Below are positions 40,982 through 48,980 of a stretch of DNA of 64,000 nucleotides, one piece after another. Numbering within the stretch: the stretch's first letter is position 1; each line of letters starts with the position of its first letter. The notes beneath the pieces are model-generated. The model searched no databases and had not been told where the DNA came from. It saw only the letters and a list, made by a program, of their open reading frames with translations. Origin of the DNA: Spongiactinospora rosea (GTDB taxonomy: Bacteria > Actinomycetota > Actinomycetes > Streptosporangiales > Streptosporangiaceae); the NCBI RefSeq assembly GCF_003315795.1, contig NZ_QMEY01000008.1:186001-250000 (forward strand). Direction: 5' to 3'. Both the position numbers and the translations under genes were made by a program.

Positions 40982-41788
40982 ATGAACCACCAGCAGGCCG
41001 CCGACCGGCTCCTGGCCGCGGCCACATCCGGCCGGGCGTGCGCCCCGGTCCGGGATTCGATAACCACGGCGGAGGACGGCTACGCGGTCCAGGAGATCAA
41101 CACCCGCCGTGCCGTCGCCGCGGGCAGAAGGCTCGTCGGGCGGAAGATCGGCATCACCAGCGCGGCGGTCCAGCGCCGGTTCGGCATCGACCGGCCCGAC
41201 TTCGGCATGCTGTTCGCCGACATGTGGCGTCCCGACGCGCTGCCCATCGCCCCGGGCGACTTCATGCAGCCCAAGGCGGAGGCGGAGATCGCGTTCGTGC
41301 TGGGCGCGGACCTGTGCGGCGGGCCGTTCACCGCGGCCGACGTGATCCGCGCGGTCGAGTTCGCCCTGCCCGCCATCGAGATCGTTGACTCCAGGATCGA
41401 AGGCTGGGACATCACGCTGCCCGACACGATCGCGGACAACGCCTCCAGCGGTGGATTCGTCCTGGGCAACACCCCGGTCGGCCTGCTCGGGCTGGACCTG
41501 CGGACGGCGGCGATGAGCCTGGTCAGGAACGGCCAGGAGGTCTCCACCGGCACCGGGGCCGACTGCCTGGGCCACCCGGTCAACGCGGCGGTCTGGCTGG
41601 CCGACACCCTCGCGCGGACGGACTTCCCGCTGCGGGCCGGTGACATCGTGCTGACCGGCGCGCTCGGGCCGATGGTGGACGTCGAGCCGGGAGACGTGTT
41701 CGAGGCGCGCATCGAGGGGGTCGGCTCGGTCACCGCGGCCTTCGGAGCAGGAAAAGAGAGCGAGCGAGGAACGGTGAGCGACCAGTGA
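40982..41788 (+). CDS. 2-oxopent-4-enoate hydratase (2-keto-4-pentenoate hydratase)
   Basis: FAH-superfamily hydratase of 268 residues that adds water to 2-hydroxypenta-2,4-dienoate to give 4-hydroxy-2-oxovalerate, the first lower step of catechol meta-cleavage. It shows VGRKIGITSAAVQRRFGI, DFGMLFADM, and the metal-binding PKAEAEIAFVLG (E-x-E) plus IEIVDSRIEGW. Start ATG 40982 has AGGAG upstream. Its stop overlaps the next start (GTGA at 41785-41788). MhpD/DmpE/XylJ are the closest named types; I do not assign a symbol because the upper pathway is not in view. Confidence 0.93.
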   Translation: MNHQQAADRLLAAATSGRACAPVRDSITTAEDGYAVQEINTRRAVAAGRRLVGRKIGITSAAVQRRFGIDRPDFGMLFADMWRPDALPIAPGDFMQPKAEAEIAFVLGADLCGGPFTAADVIRAVEFALPAIEIVDSRIEGWDITLPDTIADNASSGGFVLGNTPVGLLGLDLRTAAMSLVRNGQEVSTGTGADCLGHPVNAAVWLADTLARTDFPLRAGDIVLTGALGPMVDVEPGDVFEARIEGVGSVTAAFGAGKESERGTVSDQ

Positions 41789-42687
41789 AAATAGCGATCA
41801 TCGGATCGGGCAACATCGGGACCGATCTCATGTTCAAGGCCCTGTTGTCGAAGAAGGTCGAGGCGGTGGCCATGGCGGGCATCGACCCCGCCTCCGACGG
41901 CCTGGCCAGGGCGCGCAGGCGCGGGCTCGCGGTGACCGCCGAGGGCGTGGACGGCCTGGTGCGGCTGAGTGAGTTCGAGGACGTGGACATCGTCATCGAC
42001 GCCACCTCGGCCGGAGCGCACCCGCACAACGCCGCCGCCGTGCAGCAGTACGGCAAGCGGGTCATCGACCTGACCCCCGCGGCTCTCGGCCCCTTCGTGG
42101 TCCCCCCGGTCAATCTCGGCCACCACCTGGAGGCCCCCAACATGAACATGGTGACCTGCGGCGGGCAGGCCACCATCCCCATCGTGGCCGCGGTGTCGTC
42201 GCAGACCACGGTCCACTACGCCGAGATCGTGGCGTCGATCGCCTCCAAGTCGGCGGGTCCGGGCACCCGGGCCAACATCGACGAGTTCACCGAGACCACC
42301 ACGCACGCCATCGAGCAGGTCGGCGGCGCGCGGCGGGGCAAGGCGATCATCGTGCTGAACCCCGCCGAGCCGCCGCTGATCATGCGCGACACCGTCTTCT
42401 GCCTGATCGGCGAGGCCGACCACGACCAGATCCGCGCCTCGGTGGAGAAGATGGTGGCCGAGGTCGCCGAGTACGTCCCGGGCTACCGGCTGAAGCAGGA
42501 CGTGCAGTTCACCCCGGTCGACGAGCCGGTCACCACGCTCACCGCCGAGCCGGTCACCACCCGCGTGTCGGTGTTCCTCGAGGTACAGGGCGCCGCCCAC
42601 TACCTGCCCGCCTATGCCGGAAACCTCGACATCATGACCTCGGCCGCGCTGCGCGTCGCCGAGCGCATCGCCGGAGGCACCGTATGA
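41785..42687 (+). CDS. Acetaldehyde dehydrogenase (acylating)
   Basis: Enzyme of 300 residues converting acetaldehyde, NAD+ and CoA to acetyl-CoA (DmpF/MhpF/BphJ type). N-terminal NAD motif IAIIGSGNIGTDLM, the active-site segment MNMVTCGGQATIPIVAAV (catalytic Cys near residue 127), and GPGTRANIDEFTETT are characteristic. It physically pairs with the aldolase encoded next, channelling acetaldehyde between active sites. GTG 41785 and the downstream ATG each overlap by 4 nt, so the three enzymes are translationally coupled. Confidence 0.96.
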   Translation: MKIAIIGSGNIGTDLMFKALLSKKVEAVAMAGIDPASDGLARARRRGLAVTAEGVDGLVRLSEFEDVDIVIDATSAGAHPHNAAAVQQYGKRVIDLTPAALGPFVVPPVNLGHHLEAPNMNMVTCGGQATIPIVAAVSSQTTVHYAEIVASIASKSAGPGTRANIDEFTETTTHAIEQVGGARRGKAIIVLNPAEPPLIMRDTVFCLIGEADHDQIRASVEKMVAEVAEYVPGYRLKQDVQFTPVDEPVTTLTAEPVTTRVSVFLEVQGAAHYLPAYAGNLDIMTSAALRVAERIAGGTV

Positions 42688-43685
42688 ACCTCTACATCCA
42701 GGACGTCACCCTGCGGGACGGCATGCACGCCGTCCGCCACCGCATCAGCCCGCGCGACGTCGGCCGCATCGCCGCCGCCCTCGACGCCGCCGGGGTGGAC
42801 GCCATCGAGGTCGCCCACGGCGACGGCCTGGCGGGCGCCTCGATCAACTACGGTCCCGGCAGCAACACCGACCGGGAATGGATCGAGGCCGCCGCGGAGA
42901 ACATCCGGCGCGCGACGCTCACGACCCTCCTGCTGCCCGGCATCGGCACCATCGCCGAACTCAAGGAGTCCTACGCCCTCGGCGTGCGTTCCATTCGCAT
43001 CGCCACCCACTGCACCGAGGCCGACATCGCCGCCCAGCACATCGCCACCGCCCGCGAGATCGGCATGGACGTGTCCGGCTTCCTCATGCTCAGCCACATG
43101 GCACCGCCCGCCGAACTGGCCGAGCAGGCGAAGCTGATGGAGTCCTACGGCGCCCACTGCGTCTACGTCACCGACTCCGGCGGGCGGCTCACCATGGACG
43201 GCGTACGCGAGCGCATCCGCGCCTACCGCGACGTCCTCGACCCGGAGACCCAGCTCGGCATCCACGCCCACCAGAACCTCTCGCTCGCCGTCGCCAACAG
43301 CGTCGTCGCCGTCGAGGAGGGCGTCACGCGGGTGGACGCCTCGCTGGCCGGGCAGGGCGCGGGAGCGGGCAACTGCCCGATCGAGCCGTTCATCGCCGTC
43401 GCCGACCTCAACGGCTGGACGCACGGCTGCGACCTGTTCGCCCTCCAGGACGCCGCCGACGACATCGTCCGCCCGCTTCAGGACCGCCCGGTCCAGGTGG
43501 ACCGCGAAACCCTCACCCTGGGTTACGCGGGCGTGTACTCCAGCTTCCTGCGGCACGCCGAGGCGGCCTCCCGGCAGTACGGCGTCGACACGCGCGCCAT
43601 CCTGCTCGAAGTGGGCAGGCGCCGCCTCGTCGGCGGCCAGGAGGACATGATCGTCGACATCGCCCTCGACCTGCTCAACGCCTGA
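42684..43685 (+). CDS. 4-hydroxy-2-oxovalerate aldolase
   Basis: Class II aldolase of 333 residues cleaving 4-hydroxy-2-oxovalerate to pyruvate and acetaldehyde (DmpG/MhpE/BphI type). The HMGL-like barrel begins IQDVTLRDGMHAVRH, with the catalytic Arg and metal Asp in TLRDG, and metal histidines in LGIHAHQNLSLAVANS. The C-terminal communication domain (VQVDRETLTLGYAGVYSSFLRHA) mediates the complex with the acylating dehydrogenase. ATG 42684 overlaps the preceding stop (ATGA). It is the last gene of the IclR-controlled operon. Confidence 0.96.
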   Translation: MNLYIQDVTLRDGMHAVRHRISPRDVGRIAAALDAAGVDAIEVAHGDGLAGASINYGPGSNTDREWIEAAAENIRRATLTTLLLPGIGTIAELKESYALGVRSIRIATHCTEADIAAQHIATAREIGMDVSGFLMLSHMAPPAELAEQAKLMESYGAHCVYVTDSGGRLTMDGVRERIRAYRDVLDPETQLGIHAHQNLSLAVANSVVAVEEGVTRVDASLAGQGAGAGNCPIEPFIAVADLNGWTHGCDLFALQDAADDIVRPLQDRPVQVDRETLTLGYAGVYSSFLRHAEAASRQYGVDTRAILLEVGRRRLVGGQEDMIVDIALDLLNA

Positions 43686-43751
43686 GGAGCATCCGTCAGG
43701 GGTCATGCCACCATGCCGGGACCTTGCCCCTGCGTCAGGGTCGGGGCCGGT

Positions 43752-44288
43752 TCAGAGCCTTCGGTTGACGTAGGCGATCCGCCAGCCGCTCCGGGTCACG
43801 GTGAGCCCGGTGACGGAAAGCGGGGCGAGGTCGAAGCGGGCGGTGCCGAGCGGGCCGGTTCCCAGGGCGTGGCCGAGCGCCGCCCTGATGGTTCCGGCAT
43901 CGCAGATGGCGATCTGGTCCGGCTCGTCACGTATCGAGTCGAGCCAGGTCGCCACCCTGCCCGCGTGCGCCGTCAGGGATTCGCCGCCGTGCGGGGCCGC
44001 GTCCGGGTCGGTGAGCCAGCTCGCCAGCGCCTCCGGCGCCACCTGGTCGTACGCGAGGCCGCGCCACCGGCCGACGTCCGCTTCGCGAAGGGCGGCGGCC
44101 TCCCGCGCAGGCAGTCCCATGGCCTGGGCGGTCTGCCGGGCGGCCCTGCCGGGCGCCGTCCATACCGGGCAGGCCGCCGCGAAGCCCAGCGCGGCGGCCT
44201 TGGCGAGCCCGGCCGGGTCGGCGTCCTCGTCGGCGGGGAAGCGGGCCGCCCGCATCCCCGGCGTCGTGGCGTGCCGGACGAAGCGCAC
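43752..44288 (-). CDS. Histidine phosphatase family protein linked to CbtAB
   Basis: Protein of 178 residues in the phosphoglycerate mutase-like superfamily. The N-terminal motif reads RFVRHATTPGMR (RHG with Gly replaced by Ala), with the LREADVGRWRGLAYD segment and a second His in HGGESLTAH; a third conserved part is AICDAGTIRAAL, where the usual His is Asp-Ala. Activity is therefore uncertain. It follows the cobalt transporter genes, and start GTG 44288 overlaps the end of cbtA. Relatives in this position are often annotated near cobalamin genes (alpha-ribazole phosphatase-like), which is an inference here. Confidence 0.75.
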   Translation of the reverse strand: MRFVRHATTPGMRAARFPADEDADPAGLAKAAALGFAAACPVWTAPGRAARQTAQAMGLPAREAAALREADVGRWRGLAYDQVAPEALASWLTDPDAAPHGGESLTAHAGRVATWLDSIRDEPDQIAICDAGTIRAALGHALGTGPLGTARFDLAPLSVTGLTVTRSGWRIAYVNRRL

Positions 44289-44296
44289 CCTCCGGT

Positions 44297-45025
44297 TCAG
44301 CCCGGCACGGGCGCGATCGTACGCCGCGCCGCCCGGTCGCTCACCCAGCCGAACAGCACGCCGAACGCCGTCCAGAAGACGAGCTGGGTGCCGATCGAGA
44401 CGAGCCGGAACTGCCACAGCAGCGTGGCCGGAAAACCCTCGGGCACCTCATCGACCGTGGGCAGCAGCCACCACGCGGCCACCACCGGCACGAGGAACGC
44501 GGCGACCGCCGACACCCCGCGCGCCCATGGATCCACGGTGACCCTGCGGGCGGTGGCCACCGCGATGGCGGTCGCCGCCAGGCCGACGAGGATCATCGTC
44601 AGATAGAGCAGCGTGCGGGCGTTGATGGTCGCCGGGTCACCCACGGCGGGAGGATTGGCGGGATATTTCACGAACGGCACGAGGATGACGGCGATGAACG
44701 CCGTCCCGGCCGCGACCAGCGCGAGCCGTCCATCGGACCCCGGCCCGACCCGCCCGCGAAGACCCGCGAACACGAGCGCGAAGACGCCGCCCACGGCGAG
44801 CCCGTACAGGCCGGTGGCCAGGAACAGACCGGCCTTCTGCACCGGCCTGCCGACCTCGGCCTCCTCCCCATGGTCGTGCTCGGGAGCCGTGGCATGCGCG
44901 GCGGCCTCCTCCAAGGCGATGGCGTCGTCCACCCGCGGCTCCCCGAAGGCGAAGGCGAAGCCGCCCGCGATCAGTCCGGCCAGCAGCCCCACGAGCAGGC
45001 CCCTGACCAGCAGGGTGCGTACCAC
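44297..45025 (-). CDS. cbtA: Cobalt transporter subunit CbtA
   Basis: Membrane protein of 242 residues with about five to six helices. The N-terminus LLVRGLLVGLLAGLIAGGFAFAFGEPRVDDAIALEE and a periplasmic His-rich loop PEHDHGEEAEVGR before LFLATGLYGLAVGGVFALVF are typical of CbtA. It forms a two-component importer with the small CbtB protein, without an ATPase. GTG 45025 is 8 bp after the cbtB stop. Being downstream of a cobalamin riboswitch supports cobalt import for vitamin B12 synthesis. Confidence 0.92.
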   Translation of the reverse strand: MVRTLLVRGLLVGLLAGLIAGGFAFAFGEPRVDDAIALEEAAAHATAPEHDHGEEAEVGRPVQKAGLFLATGLYGLAVGGVFALVFAGLRGRVGPGSDGRLALVAAGTAFIAVILVPFVKYPANPPAVGDPATINARTLLYLTMILVGLAATAIAVATARRVTVDPWARGVSAVAAFLVPVVAAWWLLPTVDEVPEGFPATLLWQFRLVSIGTQLVFWTAFGVLFGWVSDRAARRTIAPVPG

Positions 45026-45033
45026 TCCGGCCT

Positions 45034-45231
45034 CTAGTGGCAGGGCACGCCGAGCAGGTGCCGCCCGTCGTGCATCAGCTCGTGCAGGAAGGCGCCGGTC
45101 TGGGAGACCGCGCCGTTGTCCATCAGGACCAGGTACGCGACGAGCAGCAGCACGGGCATGACCAGCAGCCAGGGCCGCAGGCGCGGAAAGGGGATGGTGG
45201 ACGGGGTGGACGGCGTGGACAAGCCACTCAT
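45034..45231 (-). CDS. cbtB: Cobalt transporter subunit CbtB
   Basis: Small protein of 65 residues with one membrane segment (PWLLVMPVLLLVAYLVLMDNG) and the characteristic metal-binding tail FLHELMHDGRHLLGVPCH, containing four histidines and a Cys. Start ATG 45231 has GAGGAGG 7 nt upstream. It is the first gene after the cobalamin riboswitch and probably delivers Co2+ to CbtA. Confidence 0.94.
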   Translation of the reverse strand: MSGLSTPSTPSTIPFPRLRPWLLVMPVLLLVAYLVLMDNGAVSQTGAFLHELMHDGRHLLGVPCH

Positions 45232-45261
45232 GTGGAGCCTCCTCAGGGTCACGCGTCCCAT

Positions 45262-45380
45262 CTCACGAGGTCACGACCGCCAAGCGACCTGGCTCCCGGG
45301 ATCTACGTCCCGGATACAGTGGCGCGTCCGCACCGGCATCTCACCGGATTTCCCTTGAGCAATCGTGAAATCAACCGGAA
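45262..45380 (-). promoter_or_regulatory. Cobalamin (B12) riboswitch upstream of cbtBA
   Basis: Read on the minus strand, the conserved core is plain: GGAAATCCGGTGAGATGCC, GGTGCGGACGCGCCACTGT and, after a variable hairpin, CCGGGAGCCAGGTCGC (B12-box region). It ends about 20 bases before the GAGGAGG ribosome-binding site of cbtB, so translational control by adenosylcobalamin is likely: high B12 shuts off cobalt import. Confidence 0.93.
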
Positions 45381-45403
45381 CGTACCCCGCCGTCCCGGTC
45401 GCG

Positions 45404-45649
45404 TCAATGGGCTTCGCGGGGCAGCAGGGTGAGCAGGGCCATCAGTACGGCGGCGGCCGGCGCGCCCCAGAACAGGACATCCGGGATGGCGGCGGCGGTG
45501 GCCGCCGGGCTCGGGGCGCGGCCCTGGAGTTCGCGGGTGAGGAGGGTGCCGAAGACCGCCACGCCGAGCGACAGGCCGAGGCCGCGTACGAGGCCCAGCG
45601 CGGCGGCCATGCCCGCCGGGCCTCCGCCGACGATGACGACATCGAACAT
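45404..45649 (-). pseudogene. Deletion fusion: FAD oxidoreductase start joined to MFS transporter end
   Basis: The 81-codon frame begins MFDVVIVGGGPAGMAAALGL, a normal start of a thioredoxin-reductase-like flavoprotein with the dinucleotide motif, with GGAGG 6 nt before ATG 45649. From about residue 20 it continues GLVRGLGLSLGVAVFGTLLTREL and ends LFWGAPAAAVLMALLTLLPREAH, which is the last helix of a DHA2-type MFS exporter. Neither protein is complete. The simplest reading is a deletion that removed the rest of an oxidoreductase gene and most of an MFS gene, keeping frame. It could still be translated. Confidence 0.75.
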
Positions 45650-45690
45650 CTCTTGCCTCCCATGAGCGGTCATCGCTTGTCGTGGGAGCA

Positions 45691-45721
45691 AGTCTGCAAG
45701 TTAAGGTCAACATGAAGTCAA
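45691..45721 (-). promoter_or_regulatory. MerR-type promoter with 19-bp spacer
   Basis: On the minus strand: -35 TTGACT (45721-45716), 19-bp spacer, -10 CAGACT (45696-45691). Within the spacer, CATGTT and AACTTG form an imperfect dyad. An elongated 19-bp spacer with a dyad between the hexamers is the hallmark of MerR-family activated promoters. It drives the fused oxidoreductase/MFS remnant; no merR gene is in the window. Confidence 0.6.
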
Positions 45722-45770
45722 GCGGCGGCTCCCGGGGTGAGCACGAGGTCGTCACCGCCACGCCGGCCAT

Positions 45771-45817
45771 GAGGTCTCCGGTGTCCGGTGCCGCTCGCAC
45801 CGGCCACCGGAGACCTC
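45771..45817 (-). terminator. Strong hairpin terminator after the discoidin-protein gene
   Basis: GAGGTCTCCGGTG (45771-45783) is matched by CACCGGAGACCTC (45805-45817), with an inner GGTGC/CGCACC-type stem. It begins 15 bp past the stop of the secreted-protein gene on the minus strand. No U-tract follows on that strand, a form common in actinomycetes. Confidence 0.75.
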
Positions 45818-45831
45818 TTTGGGAGGACGGC

Positions 45832-48825
45832 CTAGCCGGCCGCGGGCTTGGTGCCGTTGACGACGACGTTGGTGATGTGCGCGCTGGGGTTGGCGGAGTT
45901 GTGGGTCATGGTCACCCGTACGTACCGGGCGGTGGCGGCCACCGGGTGGCTGTCACCGGCGCTGGTCGCCGGGGTGGTGGTGTCCTTGGCGGCGACCGTG
46001 CTCCACGTCGTGCCGTCGGTGCTGACCTCGACCTTGTACTTGTAGTAGCGGTTGTCGCCGTGGTAGTTGGTGACGGTGATGTTGCTGAGCCGGTAGACGT
46101 CCTGCAGATCGACCTGCACCCACCCCGGCAGCGGCCAGGTGGACCAGTACGACCCGGCGTCCGCGTCCACGGCCATGACCGGGGGATGCCCGGCCTCGCT
46201 CTTGTCCGCGGTGGCGGGCTTGTTCAGGGCCAGGTTCGGGGCGGGGATCCCGTTGACGATGACGTTGGCGAGGTGGCCGTCGGCGCCGGCGGAGGCGCCG
46301 GTCACGTTCACCCGTACGTACCGGGCGGTCGTGGCCAGGGAGTGCAGGTCCCCGGTGGCGGTCGCCGGGGTGGCGGTGTCCTTGGTGGCGACCGTGGTCC
46401 ACGTCGTGCCGTTGGTGCTGGTCTGGACGTTGTACCGGTAGGTGCGGCCGCGGCCGGGCGGATTGACGACGGTGATGTTGCCGAGCTGGTAGATGCCCTG
46501 CAGATCGACCTGCCACCACTGCGGCAGCGGGCCGCCGGCGGCCCAGTACGAGCCGGTGTCGGCGTCCACCGCCAGGTCGGCGGCGTGCCCGGCCTTGCCG
46601 CTCTGCGCGGTGGCCGGCTTCTTCAGGGCCAGGTTCGGCGCGGGGATGCCGTTGACGACGACGTCGGCGATGCGGCCGCCGGCGCGTTCGGAGCTGCCGG
46701 TGATGTTCACCCGTACGTACCGGGCGGTCTCGGTCACCAGGTGACCGTCACTGGTGCCGGTGGAGTCCTTCGTGGCGATCGTGGTCCATGTCCTGCCATC
46801 GGTGCTGGGCTGGACGTTGTACTGGTAGGAGCGCCTGGGACGGTGGTCGTTGGTGACGGTGACGTTGCTGAGCCGGTAGACGCCCTGCAGGTCGACCTGC
46901 CACCACTGCGGGAGCGACCCGTTGGTGGCCCAGTACGTCCTGGCGTTGGCGTCGACGGCCCGGCTAGCCGCGTGTCCGGGCCGGTCGCTCTGCGCGGTGG
47001 CGGGCTTGTTCAGGGCCAGGTTGATGCCCTGGCCGGCGGCCTTCAGCGTGAGGGTCTGCTCGGCGGCGGTGCGGGTGCCGCCGACGGGGCTGCCGGTGGC
47101 GTTGGTCCACGACCGCGCCGGGGTGGTCTCGACCGGCCGCCCGGCGTCCGACGACATGCCGAGCACCAGGCCGCTGTACCGGTTGACCAGGCGGTAGGAG
47201 CCGGCGGGCGAGACGTTCTCGACCATGAACCACTGCTGCCCGGCCGTGCCGTCGGCGAGGGCGACGGTGAGCTTGGCGCCCCAGGCGCGGGAGGTGGTCG
47301 TGCCGGAGTCGACGCCGAGGGCCTGCCCGCTGCCCACGTTGACGATGACGTAGGCGCCGTCGCCGGTGGGCTGGAAGGTCCACTTCTCCCGCGCCGAGCC
47401 GGTGGGCGACGCCACCGAGGTGGTCGCCGATGACCCGGAGACCTGGGCCAGGGTCCGGCCGGAGGAGCTGCTGATCCGGTACGCGAGGCTCGGGTTCACC
47501 GGCGCGGCGGGGGCGCTGCTGCCGAGGGTGATGTTGCGCCATTCCGCGCGGCCGGCGGGGCAGCCGTAGTCGCAGTACTCACGGAAGGTCTTACCGGTGA
47601 CCGTGCCGCCGATCTTGCCCACCGGATCGACGAGCCAGTGGTACCAGTAGTCGCCGTACCGGACGCCGCCGGTGTCACCGATCTTGTACCACTTCTGCGT
47701 GGACAGGTCGTCGGAGGCGTACACCGGCATGGGGCTGGTGCCATTGTACGGGTTGACCGGGTTGGCGGTGGCCAGGTAGAGGCCGAGGTAGGCGTTGTAG
47801 GTGACGCTCATGTACAGCAGCGGCGACTGGTCGGGCATCTCGCCCGCGGCGACCTGCTGGTCGATGGAGCCGGTGTTGAGCGGGTCGTAGTCCTTGTCCG
47901 GCGGGGTGTAGCCGTTGGGGTCGTCCGCGGTGACCGGGACGATGTTGCTCTCCTTACCGCCGATGCCCGCCTCGGTCCAGGCGCCGTTGTACCACTTCTG
48001 CCAGGTCCCCCTCGCCATCTTGCCTGACATCGGCGCCCTGGCCACGTGCTCGTGGCGCATGTTCCACCGGCCGGCCTGGCCGGGCTTGTTGATGATCTGG
48101 GAGCCGTAGAAGACGTAGAAGTAGCCGGAGGCGGGGTCGGCGAACAGGCGCTGGTCGCCGCCGCCGTAGTAGTAGGTCTGGTTCGGGAACGCGTTGGTGT
48201 CGCCGCGCTCGGTGCTGTACGGCGAGGTGATCGCGTGGTCCTTGATGTCCCAGGTACGGCCCTGGTCGGTGGACACGGCGTAGTCGATCGAGTCGTAGTG
48301 CATGCCGTCGCCGAACGGGAACATGGTGAACTCGTTGTGCACCAGCCCGATCCAGTCACCGGTGTCGGGATCGACCCAGGTGCCGATCAGGTCGCAGTAG
48401 TTCTTCTGCCAGTCGGGTTTGGAGGAGTATGAGGCGATCTTCCCGGTCGGGCTGTTGTTGCACCGCCAGGTGGTGTCGTTGTTGCGGTCCAGGGGGTTGT
48501 CCGGGTTCACGGCGTCGCTGATCGCGGCCGAGCGGCGGGCGTCGTCGAAGTCGGTGCCGGTGAAGAAGTCCCAGTAGCGCGGGTCCTTCGGGCCGTACAG
48601 GGCCGCGGCCTGCTGGGTGTAGAAGGTGCCGTCCTTGTCGACGAACGCCTGTGCGGGAGAGTCGCTGGAGTACTGGTTGGGGCCGGTGACCCCGGTCGTG
48701 ACCGTGTAGGTGGCGGCGGGGGGAAGCGGGGGTGCGGCGGATGCGGCCGGCGATGTCGTCGCGACGACGGCTGTGGCCGCGACGGTGACACCCAGGGCCG
48801 CGAGGACCGGGCGGAGGCGGGACAT
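45832..48825 (-). CDS. Secreted multidomain protein: catalytic-like N-domain, beta-trefoil lectin, three discoidin (F5/8C) domains
   Basis: Large exported protein of 997 residues with an N-terminal signal peptide (VLAALGVTVAATAVVATTSPAASA). The first 400 residues resemble a beta-propeller or exo-glycosidase type fold with Asp-box-like turns (YAVSTDQGRTWDIKDHA, YASDDLSTQKWYKIGD). A ricin-type beta-trefoil follows (GQALGVDSG, GQQWFMVENVSPAGSYRLVNRYSGLVLGM). Three tandem discoidin/CBM32 domains close the protein, each starting NLALNKPATA or NLALKKPATA, with WWQVDLQGVYRLSNVTV and VVVNG endings. It should bind and perhaps hydrolyse a host or plant polysaccharide. Start ATG 48825 has GGGAGGG upstream. 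Confidence 0.88.
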   Translation of the reverse strand: MSRLRPVLAALGVTVAATAVVATTSPAASAAPPLPPAATYTVTTGVTGPNQYSSDSPAQAFVDKDGTFYTQQAAALYGPKDPRYWDFFTGTDFDDARRSAAISDAVNPDNPLDRNNDTTWRCNNSPTGKIASYSSKPDWQKNYCDLIGTWVDPDTGDWIGLVHNEFTMFPFGDGMHYDSIDYAVSTDQGRTWDIKDHAITSPYSTERGDTNAFPNQTYYYGGGDQRLFADPASGYFYVFYGSQIINKPGQAGRWNMRHEHVARAPMSGKMARGTWQKWYNGAWTEAGIGGKESNIVPVTADDPNGYTPPDKDYDPLNTGSIDQQVAAGEMPDQSPLLYMSVTYNAYLGLYLATANPVNPYNGTSPMPVYASDDLSTQKWYKIGDTGGVRYGDYWYHWLVDPVGKIGGTVTGKTFREYCDYGCPAGRAEWRNITLGSSAPAAPVNPSLAYRISSSSGRTLAQVSGSSATTSVASPTGSAREKWTFQPTGDGAYVIVNVGSGQALGVDSGTTTSRAWGAKLTVALADGTAGQQWFMVENVSPAGSYRLVNRYSGLVLGMSSDAGRPVETTPARSWTNATGSPVGGTRTAAEQTLTLKAAGQGINLALNKPATAQSDRPGHAASRAVDANARTYWATNGSLPQWWQVDLQGVYRLSNVTVTNDHRPRRSYQYNVQPSTDGRTWTTIATKDSTGTSDGHLVTETARYVRVNITGSSERAGGRIADVVVNGIPAPNLALKKPATAQSGKAGHAADLAVDADTGSYWAAGGPLPQWWQVDLQGIYQLGNITVVNPPGRGRTYRYNVQTSTNGTTWTTVATKDTATPATATGDLHSLATTARYVRVNVTGASAGADGHLANVIVNGIPAPNLALNKPATADKSEAGHPPVMAVDADAGSYWSTWPLPGWVQVDLQDVYRLSNITVTNYHGDNRYYKYKVEVSTDGTTWSTVAAKDTTTPATSAGDSHPVAATARYVRVTMTHNSANPSAHITNVVVNGTKPAAG

Positions 48826-48850
48826 GGGGAGCCCTCCCGATTTTCGGAAG

Positions 48851-48900
48851 TCACATAAATAAGTGCCTTGAGTAAAAGAGGCCGATCCCATGGTTGTCAA
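48851..48900 (-). promoter_or_regulatory. Promoter and candidate operator of the secreted discoidin protein
   Basis: Minus strand: TTGACA (48900-48895), 18-bp spacer, TTTACT (48876-48871), followed by GCACTTATTTATGTGA (48866-48851). The same arrangement precedes the sugar transporter operon, so the GCACTTA-TTA element may be a shared operator. Confidence 0.6.
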
Positions 48901-48980
48901 GAGCCGTTCGCGCGCCGGATCGCGCTCCGGGCCGCCCTGTACACGACCCGGAAGACGGCCCGGAGGTGGCCCGGCCCGCG

